From: Endomychus coccineus
Taxonomy: Eukaryota; Arthropoda; Insecta; Coleoptera; Endomychidae
NCBI GenBank assembly: GCA_958510875.1
Contig: OY294067.1
Coordinates: forward strand, 247,581,736 to 247,645,735
DNA: 64,000 bases
Direction of reading: 5' to 3'
The translations under genes and the position numbers were made by a program. Position 1 is the stretch's first letter, and every line of letters starts with the position of its first letter. Of the stretch, positions 1 to 11,420 are shown piece by piece. The notes under the pieces are model-generated. The model was not told where the DNA came from, did not search any database, and saw only the letters and a program-made list of their open reading frames with translations.

Positions 1-155
1 ACTGACAGTTGTCAGAGAACACGGCGTATAGTTGTCAGAGAACACTCTTCGACTACTGCGCCACCCTTTTTGGAACTACGCGACAGTTGACGCTTAGCGG
101 AGTCACTTCTCACATAGGAAACAGCCTCGAGTTCCCAGACCTGTATGTACGACCG
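1..155 (-). mobile_element. Partial MITE, cut by the window edge
   Basis: Reads as the reverse complement of the first ~140 bp of the TIR element at 50794-51076. The shared end is the motif around CCTGTATGTACGACCG at 140-155, followed inwards by a closely matching block. The outermost bases seen here (1-48) contain a direct repeat of TTGTCAGAGAACAC. The other end lies outside the window, so neither full length nor target duplication can be read. Confidence 0.6.
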
Positions 156-164
156 TGATATCAC

Positions 165-445
165 CTCATATGAACTAATCTAGCTATAGAAATGTATAAA
201 TATAGAAATCATTCTGATTTATCTCCTATCGAAAAAAAATCCATCATTACAAGTATTCCGACAAACATGAAATCAACTCCAGAAACACCTAAGTATTCAT
301 AAGTAATTAATTGATGAAGTATAAAAGAGTTCACGCCGTAGATAACACTATAAATAAGAAATAATCGGCCTTATCTACTAAAAATACTATTAAACTACTG
401 TGGAACTCTCGGCTACCATCAAGTAACCGTTTAACCATTATCATA
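165..445 (-). repeat. Penelope-like terminal-repeat debris
   Basis: Read on the minus strand, 360-440 matches the repeat at 5240-5320: a TGATGG start, GTAGCC, then TTTAATAGTATTTTTAGT. Relative to 5240, about 10 bases forming one side of the hammerhead stem II are missing, so the ribozyme-like fold is destroyed here. No coding sequence is visible. Confidence 0.45.
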
Positions 446-639
446 GTAAACTAAATTAAAAATCAAAATGTGCCTGCTTAAATATTATTTGGATTCATTA
501 GGGCATATAAGGGATTACCCATAATTGGAGATAATTCTTTAAATTGGTTTTGTGCGGGTAACGCTTATTTTCCACCATTATTTCTCTTCATATACGGAAA
601 ATGCTCTTTATACCGAGTGTCGATTTTGTACATTCCGGA

Positions 640-2692
640 TTCATCTCAAAAACCGAATCTTCTCTCTCATGTTGTTTTCGAGATATCTACAGTCTCCGCA
701 AATTTTCAATTTTTTGACTGCAAGTTAACCCTTTTGAAGTTACGGTTACTTGAAGAACATGCCATTCTTATAAGCTTCCAACATGTTTCATTTTTTATCG
801 TTTCCGTTTTTTGGGCTGAGAAGTTAAAATGGGATCAAAAATGGACTGCGAGTGAACCCTCCCAAATATGGTGGAAAGTGTTTATTGGTGTTGCCAATTG
901 TTGAAATACCATATTTCATCAAAAGTTACTGGTCCAATTCAGAGTAATTGGTCATAATTTGGCCAGAAAATGGACACGTACGCCATTTTGTGGCTAAAAC
1001 TTACGGATTACGAGTTAACAATGATGCCACTGTTAATACGTTTATTTGAAGTCAAAAAATTATGTAATATGAGCGCCCCTGAAAAAAATCTGTAATTTCC
1101 ATTTTTAACCGCTGTCGGAGTCTTAATAAGGTGAGTAATTCATCATAATATTCGCCTAGTTATCCACCATTTTCATATTTATGCCTCATTTTCATCCCCT
1201 ACCACCATTTACCGTACCTACCCCTCGAATAATTGACACAAAACATGCTGGTCGTGTCCAATATTTTCCAATATAGTTTTGTACCAAAAATATACTTATA
1301 CCATTTCGATCCAAAACTGCACACCCTTCAGCACATCATCAGCCCCTAACCAACCCCTATTCGGAACAATAGTAGAAAAATAATATTCTGGAATTTTTTT
1401 TCCCAATGTAATAGTATATATTGTATATATCATATATATAGTATATGTCCGGATAAGGGTACGGAGTGGCTGTATCTCGACAAGGATATGGCCTAGAGGT
1501 TTGGGAAAAAAAATCCTCATAAATAAAGTGAGAAATAAAAATGGTTGGAAATTATTTTGAAGTTCGTAATTCAACCATTAGGAGGCGTAACTGCTATGAA
1601 GAAACATAAAATTCACGCTATATCGGAAAGTTAGAAGATTAGCTATAACTTTGAAGACATCATTTGATAGCTTGGGGAATACCGCATCATTCTGTTTTGC
1701 TACATGTTTTAGTATCTGTCATAATATAAGACTGGGAGTGTGGGCAATGCATTCTCAATATCTACATTTAAATATCTCCTAAGACATTCTCCTAGAAGAA
1801 TTTTTTGTTGAGCCGTTTAGTTGAAACCAAATGAACTAGAGGGTGTTATCTGCAGCGATGATTACACATTTCTATGATTTTTGGATAAAAGTTGGATAGA
1901 ACGGTACCTACCATCCGTTCTCGATTTATAGAGGGAAATGTGAAAAATTCGAGTACCTCAATCGGATCATACATCTAATATTGTTCTGAATAGGGGTTGC
2001 ATTGATGGATCGGAATGATATAAGTATATTTTTGGTACAAAACTATATTGAAAATTATTGGGCACGACCAACATGTTTGGCTTTGATTCTACGAGGGGAA
2101 GGTATGGTAAATTGGGGTAGGGGTAGAAATGGAGCACAAATATGAAAAAGGTGGATAATCAAACCAATGTTATGATGAATTACTCAATTATGAAGACTCC
2201 GAAGGGGTTAAATATCGAAATTGCTGATTTTTTTCGGGGAGTTCTGAGAGTTGTGGGGGGGTATTATATCATTATTTGACTTCAAATAAACGTATTTGAC
2301 ACAATGCCATCATGTTAACTTGTAATCCGTAAGTTTTAGTCATAAAATGACGTAAATGTCCATTTTCTGGCCAAATAATGGCCAATTACTCTGAATTGGG
2401 CCGGTAACTTTTGAAGGCTTATCGTATTTTAACAATTGGCAACACCAATGAATATTTCCTACCAGGTTTGGGGGGGGTTACTCGCAGTCCATTGTTGGTC
2501 CTATTTTGCCTGGCCAGCCCGATAAGCGGACACGATAAAAATAATGGCACATGTTGAAGTTATAAGAGTGGCATGCTTTACAAGTAACCGCAACTTCAAA
2601 AGGGTTAAAATGCAGTAGCAAATCAAAAATTTGCGGATGCTGTATCTCGAGAACTACATAAGAAAGATAAGAAGATTCGGTCTATGAGATGA
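640..2692. mobile_element. 2-kb foldback-like element with ~0.7-kb inverted arms
   Basis: The left arm (640 to about 1375) is repeated inverted at about 1972-2692. Anchors are TTTGTACCAAAAATATACTT (1279-1298) against its complement near 2020-2040, the cytosine-rich stretch near 1200 against the guanine-rich one near 2110, and the outer ends with GAAGATTCGG at 2671-2680. The arms differ by scattered substitutions and small indels. The ~600-bp spacer holds no recognisable coding region. Short ORFs inside the arms are not homologous to anything I know. No target duplication could be fixed. It could be a long-TIR DNA transposon derivative or a segmental inverted duplication. Confidence 0.75.
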
Positions 2693-4789
2693 GTTGATCA
2701 TTGAACCGTCCTCTAACAATGAACCATAATGCCATCGGTTTAACTTTCAGTCACACCGTATTGCTCTAGCTCCTACAGTATTCTGTCTAGATTACAATAC
2801 TTATATACCCTTATACTACGCACGAGTATAGTGAAAGAAATAAGAAATTAAATAATATTTCTGCTTTTTTTATCGCATTACTGGATTTTGTACGTTCTTT
2901 GTTCTACATTTTTGTCATTGAACTCATTGAGTTATCTTGATTTGAATGAGATAAAAGAAGAACTTCTTCTATGAACATCCCATTTGAATAATTCAAAATA
3001 AGTTAGAATATACAACATTGGATTATTAAATACAGAATCTGACTGTAACGTTCGGTCACAACCTTACTCATTAAATAAAAGAATCGATTTCTGTCATGAT
3101 TCAAACACACCTTGTATTAAAAATATAACAATGATTCGAATAAAAAATGGTTTCCCACGATATGACAATTAGTATGAATTTCAACAATAAACACTTTTGT
3201 ATGTTCATTTTAACACTTGTCATTATAATACATGCCTTAACTTCTTAATCACTAGTGAATTAAAATTCAACTCTAATCATGAATCATACTTTGAGTTATT
3301 GATTTAAAATGGCCATGGCCTTCGTATTACTAAGAGTTGTTTAAATGAATATGATATATTCAATCATTTCTGAGTAATTCCCAGTATTCACAGTTCCTCG
3401 ACTTCCAAACAAGTCTACGTCATATAAAATAAGGTACATGCCTAAGTTCAAGTCTGTCGCCTTAATATTTGCAAAGATTTCAGGATGAGTCAGTGAATCA
3501 GTGTCTTTTTTCTGCCTGCTTACATTTTTCTATAATCCGTGCCAGTGGAAATTTTTTTGAAATTCTGATTTGAAATTTGTACATTTCAAAACTTTTAGCT
3601 CTTGAAATGAAATACTACCTCTAATTTTTGATGATAAATTTTCTACTTAATGTAATTCAGAATAATATTTTGTGCTTCACAGTCTTCTCCAATAGTGTTG
3701 GCACATTTCACACAAATTCATGTATCATATGAATTTGAATTGAAACGTAACATTTGTCTGTTCATTATAAGAGACATTTTAGAACCATTGACAGTATGTG
3801 TCAATGGAAATTAATTTTGTTCCAATAAATAAAAAAAATTTCAGGACGTCGGAAAGTCTTACGACGGCCTCATCGCTTACTCATATTTTAGCGGTTGTTT
3901 GCATAAAACATATCGAAGAGAGCATCCATAAAAAGGTCATTAGTAACAAATTTCTCTATGGACAAGATACACAGATATATTAGTGTGTTTCACGGGAACA
4001 GATAGACAATTAGATTCATCAACAAAATTCACCCTAGAATTAAATTCACCCTCGAAATTGAAAACAAAAATTCTATCAATTTACTGACTCAACAATCACA
4101 AAGATGAATAATAGACATGAATTTTCAATGTTTCGCATACCTTCTCAGAATATATTACTTATTCTAACCCTCCAATTTGTCACTAACTAGCAGCATATCA
4201 TGTTCCATAGATTTGTATTAATTCCAATGTCAACCTAAGATGTTAAGACAAATATTATAAAATAGACACTTAGCAATTAACATTGATTCCGATTACAATC
4301 TGATAAATAGTTGGAAAGGAGGACAAGTAAAGATTTTGATTTACAAGACTTTATGTACACGCTCATTAGCCAATTTGATTCACTGAGATTCACTGTCGGA
4401 ATAAAAACAGATAATCAGCTTCCTTCCCTCGATTCCAACATTATAAAATATGGTAATCATTTAGATTCCGACATATACTTAAACAAATAGACATACCTCG
4501 GCGAATTCAGCTACACCATTTTGATATAAAATAGCTCCGTATAATTGTCTATTTCATAGATTATGTAACGTCCCTTTGAGCCATGAAAAGTAAAACAACG
4601 AAGTTGACAAGCCTCAGCAAATTGCGTAGGACAATGGTTACCAAAAATCTTTGATCGATAATTTAATTTCGAAACAAAAAAGGAAATTGGAACATAGCCA
4701 ACTAACCAAATTAGAGCCATTACCTTAAAATACTTCAATAAAATTCGAAAGTCTCACTTATCATTCTTCAGTAATTAATACATTTCATA
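2693..4789. other. No recognised feature
   Basis: AT-rich sequence with only short chance ORFs. I see no repeat partner in the window and no coding similarity. Confidence 0.5.
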
Positions 4790-5225
4790 GTTTGTTTTCT
4801 AAATTTGCCATACAACCAGTTTACAGAAGTAAGAACAAGCTAAAACACCGTGTAGGTAACACCTTCAATGAAGTTTTCGTTTTTGACAAATCCGGGATTT
4901 ACAAATTAATTGTGGGTCGTGTTCGACACGCTATGTCAGTTAAACTAGAAGGAACATTTGAGCTCGTTATAAGGAAAATTTTGCTCATATGAAGAAAAAT
5001 AATAGTGAAAAATCAGCGGTAGCCGAACATATTTTGAATACAGGTCACACCATTTCTCAAGAAAGCCTATCAAATACAGTATAGACAAATATCTAGATAA
5101 TTTAGAAGGGATGGAAATGTATAAACAAAAAAGCAATTTATTTAATTCCGATTTATCTCCAGCTGAGAGTAACCCTTTGTTTACATTATCTTCTAATAGT
5201 ATTTAAATAGGAACATTTTGATTTG
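4790..5225 (+). pseudogene. Penelope-like GIY-YIG endonuclease relict (tail 1)
   Basis: Reads as the C-terminal part of a PLE protein. In one frame there is the nuclease opening SGIYKLI at 4891-4911. After a one-base frameshift comes a cysteine-bearing CGSCSTRYV segment, and then a segment resembling EKSAVAEHILNTGHTIS (about 5005-5055). The remainder to ~5210 resembles the usual PLE C-terminal tail. PLE proteins combine a reverse transcriptase with a C-terminal GIY-YIG endonuclease that nicks the target. Only the nuclease end survives, with frameshifts and stops. It is followed directly by a terminal-repeat-like stretch with a hammerhead-like motif. Confidence 0.6.
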
Positions 5226-5234
5226 TAATTTAGT

Positions 5235-5280
5235 TTAATCTGATGGTGGCTACTTGGTAGCCGAAAGGTCCTCAGTACTT
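5235..5280 (+). ncRNA. Hammerhead-ribozyme-like motif, decayed
   Basis: Core CTGATGG (5240-5246) is one change from CUGAUGA (A9 to G). An extra T follows, then a 6-bp stem II (5248-5253 with 5257-5262, 3-base loop), GAAA at 5263-5266, and a short stem III A-G-G/C-C-T ending at C5273, the expected cleavage base. Stem I is poor. It lies between two PLE tails, where PLE terminal repeats are expected. Activity is unlikely because A9 is altered and stem I is weak. Confidence 0.45.
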
Positions 5281-5394
5281 TAATAGTATTTTTAGTGGAT
5301 AAGGGTGATTTTCTTTTATCATTAGTGAAGCATTACATAATTTGGTGAAATTTCGATTGATATAATGAATACTTTCAAAAATACTAATACTCTA

Positions 5395-5640
5395 GGTCAT
5401 AATTTGGAAAACAATAAAAATGAGTCAGAAAAACTAGTGAAATCCGGTGTCTATAAATTGAATTGTGGATCTTGTCCAAGCTTTTATGTGGCATAAAGGT
5501 GTTGGATATTCTCTAGTAGTGTGGGTGAACATTTTAGGAGTTAGGAATAACAATCTTGACTCCCATTATGCCAAATCTTTTTTAGACACAAGAGGTCAAT
5601 TAAAGCCAGACTTTTAGATAACCTATAACCTAGAATGAAA
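5395..5640 (+). pseudogene. Penelope-like GIY-YIG endonuclease relict (tail 2)
   Basis: A second, separate copy of the nuclease opening, SGVYKLNCGSCPSFYV, is readable at 5443-5490, followed by a stop and decayed sequence to about 5640. It lies ~550 bp downstream of the same motif in the preceding relict, with terminal-repeat-like sequence between them. This fits two partial PLE copies in head-to-tail order. Confidence 0.55.
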
Positions 5641-5734
5641 TGAACACAGTAATCTTTTACTCAATAATCAGATAGATTTTTCATACTCTCCGCTTCTTAA
5701 TTTTTTTCACATAAGCGACATTTGGTAAACTAAT

Positions 5735-5890
5735 AATTATTAGAAAATTCTTGGCTTCCGGATGGATTTCGTGATGTTTGGTCAACCGTTACAGGTGACA
5801 TTTTCAGGACAAGCTTAGGGCTTGAACTGAAACTGACGGGGAGTTCATCCGGAAGCTAAGAGTTTTCTAAATTAGCTATCTGCGAAAGTA
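5735..5890. repeat. PLE terminal-repeat fragment with short inverted repeat
   Basis: The core (5745-5830) matches the terminal repeat at 52805-52920: CTTGGCTTCCGGATG, then TTACAGGTGACAT, then GGGCTTGAACTGAAACTG. The fragment folds on itself, because the CTTGGCTTCCGGATG block near 5750-5764 recurs inverted at 5846-5862. The minus-strand hammerhead-like core seen in related copies is degraded here. Confidence 0.55.
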
Positions 5891-6057
5891 TACTATTCAA
5901 GATAATAATTATTAGATTTTAATACTTTCGTGTGCACAACCTGTATTCTTGTAATCCGTAAATCAGCTGGAAACAATCTGAATTTCCAATCTTCAAGTCA
6001 GCCCCCTTAGTCATTTTCTTTTTACATATAAACAGCACTAGTAATACCGTAATAATA

Positions 6058-6176
6058 ATAAGCTTCAATTAATAATAGTAATAACGAAATAATTTATCTC
6101 TATTCCATGACATGATTATCATGTCATGAAATGAAGAACAATTAATTCCTTATTACTATTATTAATTAAAGCTATA
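6058..6176. repeat. Imperfect AT-rich palindrome
   Basis: AGCTTCAATTAATAATAGT near 6060 is mirrored by ACTATTATTAATTAAAGCT at 6155-6173. The centre carries CATGACATGATTATCATGTC. No coding content. It may be a small palindromic MITE; no target duplication was identified. Confidence 0.5.
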
Positions 6177-6238
6177 TATTTGGAATCTAACTTGGAGCAA
6201 ATAGAAAACAATAATTATTACGTTCCTAGTACGTATTT

Positions 6239-6830
6239 ATGGAATGTAAACTCATAATCCTACGTGAAGTCCAGAATAGATGTTCATTCTTGTTCAGTGT
6301 CCTTTCAACATATTTCACAAGTGAATACTTTCCAAATATTCGCCTGGAGGTGTTAAAATTGTACGTAAAGATTTACATAGCCTACGCATTTCACATTGCA
6401 TGTTTGTTGTCTTATAAATATCTATGGGATGGTTATATATGCATGAAATATGAGTGTTTGTGCAGATAATGCATTATATTGTGAAATAACGAGATGCATT
6501 CATAAATAATTTGTACGATAAACTTGAAAAACAAGAATATATGATCAAATATTGTCGGAAAACATAATAACATCTGCTATAATTAATATCTCAAGTAGGT
6601 ATTTTCAAGAGACAACGTTGAGGTTATTCAGCCTGGCCTGTATGTGTTAAATGATCATCAAATTCCAGGTAGACTCATAATTATAATATTGTGACAAACA
6701 AGGAAATTATGGAAATAAGTGCTCGCGACGTTTGGATGTTGTTAAAGAAAATGGTGAATCTATTTCTTTAATTGTATGAGATTTAACCCAAACATTGATT
6801 TTCGGTTTTCGGTATTCTCATGTACTCTAG
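6239..6830. other. No recognised gene
   Basis: Contains a 76-codon chance ORF with no recognisable motif. Nothing else is supported. Confidence 0.4.
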
Positions 6831-6842
6831 TATAGTATTATA

Positions 6843-6868
6843 GATTATTATTATTATTATTATTAGGT
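6843..6868. repeat. ATT trinucleotide microsatellite
   Basis: About eight uninterrupted ATT/TTA units. Confidence 0.8.
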
Positions 6869-7002
6869 GTGCGTCCTTACAGGGCTATTGCATCTCCCTA
6901 TCGAATCAGGGTTATCATATGGAATGTTTTTTTAAAAGGCTATTTAAAAAGTAAAAACATTTGAATACCTTTTTATTGGTAACCATAAGAAATGATCATT
7001 CA

Positions 7003-7372
7003 TGATATATGCTGGAAATGATATCCATTCACTTCAACGCAACGGCGACATAGATTTCTCTACGACTTTTTTTTTTCGAATTAACATTTTATTATTTATT
7101 TCACCACAAGCTCTTCGAATACGATTCAGTAGATCTTCTCTATTATGAAACAGCGTGGCACATACTTTCTCTTTCAAATAACAAGAAGCAAAAAAGTCCA
7201 GAGGACTGAAGTCAGGTGATCAAGGAGGCCATGCAACTGGACCACCTCTACCAATCTATCTTTCACTGTACTTCCTGTTTAGCCATTCTCTTACTTGTCT
7301 GCCAAAATGGGCAGGACAGCCATCCAATTGTATCCATGTATTTGTTTACTCATTGTGTGGTGTCTTCGAGAG
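7003..7372 (-). pseudogene. Transposase C-terminal half (DUF4817-type Tc1/mariner), inverted copy
   Basis: Minus-strand translation reads as the catalytic C-terminal half of a Tc1/mariner-superfamily transposase. It has a second-aspartate block LDGCPAHFG, then REWLNRKY, IGRGGPVAWPP, and a third-aspartate block SPDFSPLDFF. Two in-frame stops interrupt it: TAG where Trp is expected after KYSER, and TGA before SPDF. This is the arrangement of insect transposases that begin with a DUF4817 helix-turn-helix. It faces a homologous plus-strand fragment at 7440-7830, and the two form the arms of an inverted repeat. Confidence 0.65.
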
Positions 7373-7439
7373 TGTTTTCATTTGCCCATAAACGTAAATT
7401 GTGAAAATCAATAAATTCAATCATGGTACAAGATATAGG

Positions 7440-7830
7440 AAATTTCAAGAAGAATGCAATGTGAATGTCTGGCTTGGCATTTACAAAAACAATATTTTTG
7501 GCCCATACGTTTTACCAGACAGACTAACGGCCACTGCATTTTGGAATATTTGGAAACTAATCAAGAAGACACCACACAATGAGGGAACAAATGCATGGAT
7601 ATAATTGAATGACTGTCCTGCCCATTTTGGCAGTCAAGTACGAGAATGGCTAAATAGGAAGTACGGTGAAAGATGGATTGGTAGAGGTGGTCCAGTTGCA
7701 TGCTTGTGGTGAAATTAATAAGAAAATGTTAATTCGAACAAGAAGGTTGTTGACAAATCTATGTCGACGTTGCGTTGGATTAAATGGATCATTTTGAGCA
7801 TTCATTATGAATTATTTTTCATCGTTACCA
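7440..7830 (+). pseudogene. Transposase fragment (DUF4817-type Tc1/mariner), plus-strand copy
   Basis: Readable segments are NVWLGIYKNNIFGPYVLP (about 7461-7515), then, after an indel, CPAHFGSQVREWLNRKYGER and IGRGGPVAC (about 7616-7704). The first block precedes the second catalytic aspartate in this family. Compared with the minus-strand copy, a ~125-bp deletion removes the third-aspartate block and joins GGPVAC to the 3' end near 7705. The inverted homology spans about 7003-7372 and 7556-7830. Confidence 0.65.
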
Positions 7831-8315
7831 AGAAATAGATATTTGAATATTTTCTCACGCTTTGAAGAGTCTTTCAAAAGGAATTCCATGAGATAACCCT
7901 GAATAGAAGGTGAAGAAAGTAAACGTTTCGCTCTGAGAGTTGCTGATAACAAAACAAGAATCTTCTCATCTGCCTTTAAATTGTGCAGACCTGATGCACC
8001 TGAGATCATTTAGGACAGTATTGACTCAACAGAGTGCAGTTTAAACTTAAATAAAATAACAATTGAAGTTCGATTGTCACTAATTTCATGAATAAGTAAT
8101 AACAATAGGTTTAATCCGAGAAGCATTGTAGTTTTTTGCGCTGTTTACGAAAGTGGGAACAGAACATTGCGTTTAGGACATATTTTAAATTATCTCACAG
8201 TTAAAAACACAATTTCATTCTGCACTAAATGGAATTGCTTGAGGTACGTGAGAATATTTCATATAGCATGATTTTCATATTCAAATAGTTTTCATATTTA
8301 TTTCAACACTAAATA
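7831..8315. other. No recognised feature
   Basis: AT-rich, no ORF with recognisable motifs. The 65-codon minus-strand ORF at 7812-8009 is not supported by any family resemblance. Confidence 0.4.
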
Positions 8316-8567
8316 TGTAACTTATAGAGTTTTGGAAGTAAAACCACTAATTTACACTGAATAAACAATGAACGTTTTTATTATCCACTATTGCTTAAAT
8401 ATGTTTCAACACACAGTTTCTTCATCTGAGCTGAGTTATAAACTAGTCTATAACTCAGATGATGACACAGTGTATTGAAACAAATGTAAACAATAGTGGA
8501 TAATAAAAACATTCATTTTTTATCTAGTGTAAATTAGTGGTTTTACTTTCATATCTTTATAAGTTAA
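8316..8567. mobile_element. Palindromic element with hammerhead-like motif
   Basis: Near-complete palindrome centred on the CTAG at about 8443-8446. AAAACCACTAATTTACAC (8340-8357) is mirrored by GTGTAAATTAGTGGTTTT at 8527-8544, and TTATCCACTATTG by CAATAGTGGATAA. The right arm (plus strand) has CAGATGA at 8456-8462, an extra T, a short GACAC/GTGT-like stem, GAAA at 8477-8480, and A-CA-AA-TG-T-A. The last part gives a 3-bp stem III with a 2-base loop. Position 4 is A instead of U and stem I has decayed. The left arm is more degraded. Confidence 0.65.
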
Positions 8568-8827
8568 AAATGAATTTACACATTCTTAATGCCGAAACTA
8601 TTCAACACTAAATATGTGTTTGTGGTTACTGAAACAGGAAAAACTCTACTGTGATATTGTTCGTCGTGGCATACCTCATATCAAAATGTTGGGGGTGTGG
8701 CATCGACTGAGCATATTTTGGAAATAATCATATACGAGATGTCCCATAATTAGATTGTCAAACTTCACCGGTGGCTTCTACGATCAAAAACAGGAAGAGA
8801 AATGCAAATGAACATCGTCGGTCTACT

Positions 8828-8885
8828 TGAAGTAGGCTCCTGAAGATGGTATTCTCTGAATATTTCCGAAACGCCATGCGGTTGA
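8828..8885 (+). ncRNA. Hammerhead-like motif, decayed
   Basis: CTGAAGA at 8840-8846 fits CUGANGA. It is followed by T, an imperfect GGTATTC/GAATATTTCC stem II, GAAA at 8868-8871, and a CGC-CAT-GCG hairpin as stem III. G occupies the position where U16.1 is needed and stem I does not pair, so it is not expected to be active. No coding sequence is attached. Confidence 0.35.
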
Positions 8886-8889
8886 ACTG

Positions 8890-9735
8890 TAGCTAATTCA
8901 ATGAATTTTACCGATTTTATTAGAGATACTTATTGTTGTATTGTCCGCATTATCATAATATTGTATGCATTTGATTGACTTATCATCGTGGAATAATAGC
9001 TTTAGTAGGTTACCATGATATTATACTCGTCCGTACATCGAATAAAAACCGTTGGAGTCGAGTCGGCTGAAATGTGGGCAAATAAATCATAATTTTTTCA
9101 AATTGCCCGGTGCATTTATGGACTGTGGAACTTTATATCTGTTCTTCAGATGTGCAGTTGCAATGGTAGGATAGAGTTGTATGTATATATATATATATTA
9201 CATAGTAATACTTAGTTGGAACAAGGACATGAAACTCACTACACTAAATTGCAGACTTCATTACACAACTGTTGTCTGAACGTGAACTGAGACAGAGGAG
9301 CATTTACACTTTCTTATTTCATCTGGAGAAATTTCGAATATACCTATGTACAAGCGACAGTTATTTGACACTCAAATAGGTTTAACCTCATTCATGTTGA
9401 CATTCTTATAATATATAGATTTGAGTTTATCGGAATTGTAATTGTAACATATATTGATGATACGCTAAAATGTCAACCTATGAGGGTGGTTCGTTTTTGT
9501 TTCTACCCGGAATGAATAACTGTACGCAGCATATTGACGTTGACACAAGATATTGTACTGCAATTAAATATAATATATACAGTATTAGTCGACTTTGAAT
9601 AAGATTGAATGGTTATTTCAGACACGAATTTTTATTGCGATACGTCAAGACCTCCTAAAACACAGAATCACAATGTTGGATTTCGTAATATAGTGACCTC
9701 AAATTATCCAAATGGCATTTAATCAATAAACAACT
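8890..9735. other. No recognised feature
   Basis: Only a short TA dinucleotide run near 9183-9199 stands out. No coding similarity seen. Confidence 0.4.
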
Positions 9736-9739
9736 ATTA

Positions 9740-11420
9740 CCAGCAAGGGAATTAAAACGGCACACATCATTGAAAATTTCATCAAACAGAGAGACAGACC
9801 AAGAAAGGTATTTCATCGAACCAAATCACCTCAAGATAAAGCGGAACAAAATTGACTGAGCACAGAAGTAGACTGCTTCCACATTACAGGAACGGGAGAT
9901 GCAACGCAAAAATGAAAAAATACAACGAGGAAAGGTTAACGCACATTCGCGAAGAAGCTGAGGGCAACTAATACCGCGGTACCCGAACTTAAATTAGATA
10001 CCGACTACGCAGCAGTGGCAGATCTCGGGAAAGCATTCTCTGCGACGCAAGAAGTTTAATTCACTTCGAACCCAAGTATACTACCGCGACACAATCGTAG
10101 AATAGAAAATGAGGTGAAGTTTATGCGAAAGATAGAAGAGGAGTATCTTCACAAAAGTAACAAAAGAGGAAATCAAAGAGATAATGAAAAGCACAAAGGT
10201 TCCGAAAGCCCACAACAGCGATAACATTACAAATCAGATATTGAAAATATACCGGAAAATGCTACTCAGTATAATTTGCAAACGGCGTCCTTAAAAATGG
10301 ACACTATCCAAAAAACTGAATAGCTGAAAAAGGATAATGATCCCCAAACCGAATAAACCTAGGAATAATCATTCAAGTTATAGAATGATAAGTTTACTAT
10401 CGAATGTGAGTAAAATGGAGAACTTTTCTCACCAGGTTAAACCAGCTAATAGAAAACCAAAACATAATCCGGACGAACAACGTGGGTTTCGCAAGGAGCA
10501 TTGTATGACGCACCAACTAGTTAGAATAGGTGAGAAGAAGAAAATGCCTACCGGTGCAGTGTTCCCTAGATTTGGCGGAACCCTCCGACATGTTTTGGCA
10601 CGCTGGGCTGATACATAAGATACATACGCCTTCCATTAGACTAGATATATCTTATAGATTCATACCCCACGGATCGCAAATTTAAAACGAGGGTGAATGA
10701 TATCACGTCAGAGAAAAGACAAACCAAGGCAGGTATATCGCAAGGCATAATTCTTGGCCCGGTACTCTATAATTTGTATACCCCAGATATACCTAAGACA
10801 ATAGGAGTAGACTTGGCCCAATATGCAGACGATGTAAGTGCCTGATGCAAACACATCCAAATTAAATCCGTACAAGCGAAGCTTCAAAGACATCACATTA
10901 TCCACCTCGACGAATGATTCAACGAATGACGAATAGAATTGAACGTCAATCGGACGGCAAGAATTGTCTGCAAAAGGAAGTATGTCTTCTATGCAAAAAT
11001 CGACAAGCACATCATCTAAGCAAAACGAAGAAGACATTGCAAATCTTGCATTACTCTGAAAGGTAGCTAGGTATGAGCATATGTATCTGAAGGAAAGAAA
11101 AAAGGCAGTGAATTATAAGCCTTGTTACAAGAATGTGAAAAAAAGCTCAAGAAGTTTAATGTTATGCATTTTACAGATTACGACATTCTGCTCACCTTAC
11201 CCGAATTTAACATCTCAACCCTATCTCACAACTACGTTCATTATAATAATCTGATGAGTCTTCAATAGTCTGGAACTTATTAATAAATAACCCTAGACGA
11301 CTGCTAACTACATTTTTCATTCGTCAACCTATCGATTACGAAATGCTCTACCAACAAACATTAGAGAAATCAAATCAATGGGTCCCTTCAATACCAAATT
11401 ACAGAATAACCTACATAATC
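9740..11420 (+). pseudogene. Jockey-like LINE reverse transcriptase relict
   Basis: Fragments of a non-LTR reverse transcriptase lie in order over several frames. About 10145-10245 carries a KEEIKEIMKSTKVPKAHNSD segment (RT domain 0/1 region). 10337-10500 carries MIPKPNKPRNNHSSYR and RGFRKEHCMTHQLVR (RT domains 1-3). 10700-10845 carries a GI-QG-ILGPVLYN-like block and the catalytic YADD motif (QYADDV). Decayed tail blocks extend to about 11420. Upstream debris to 9740 resembles the region between endonuclease and RT. The element would have copied its own RNA at a nicked target. Numerous stops and frameshifts make it dead. Confidence 0.8.

Noticed and set aside
617..1574. ORFs of 92-95 codons at 617-904 and 1296-1574
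   Set aside because: They lie in or next to the arms of the large inverted repeat and are not conserved as frames in the opposite arm.
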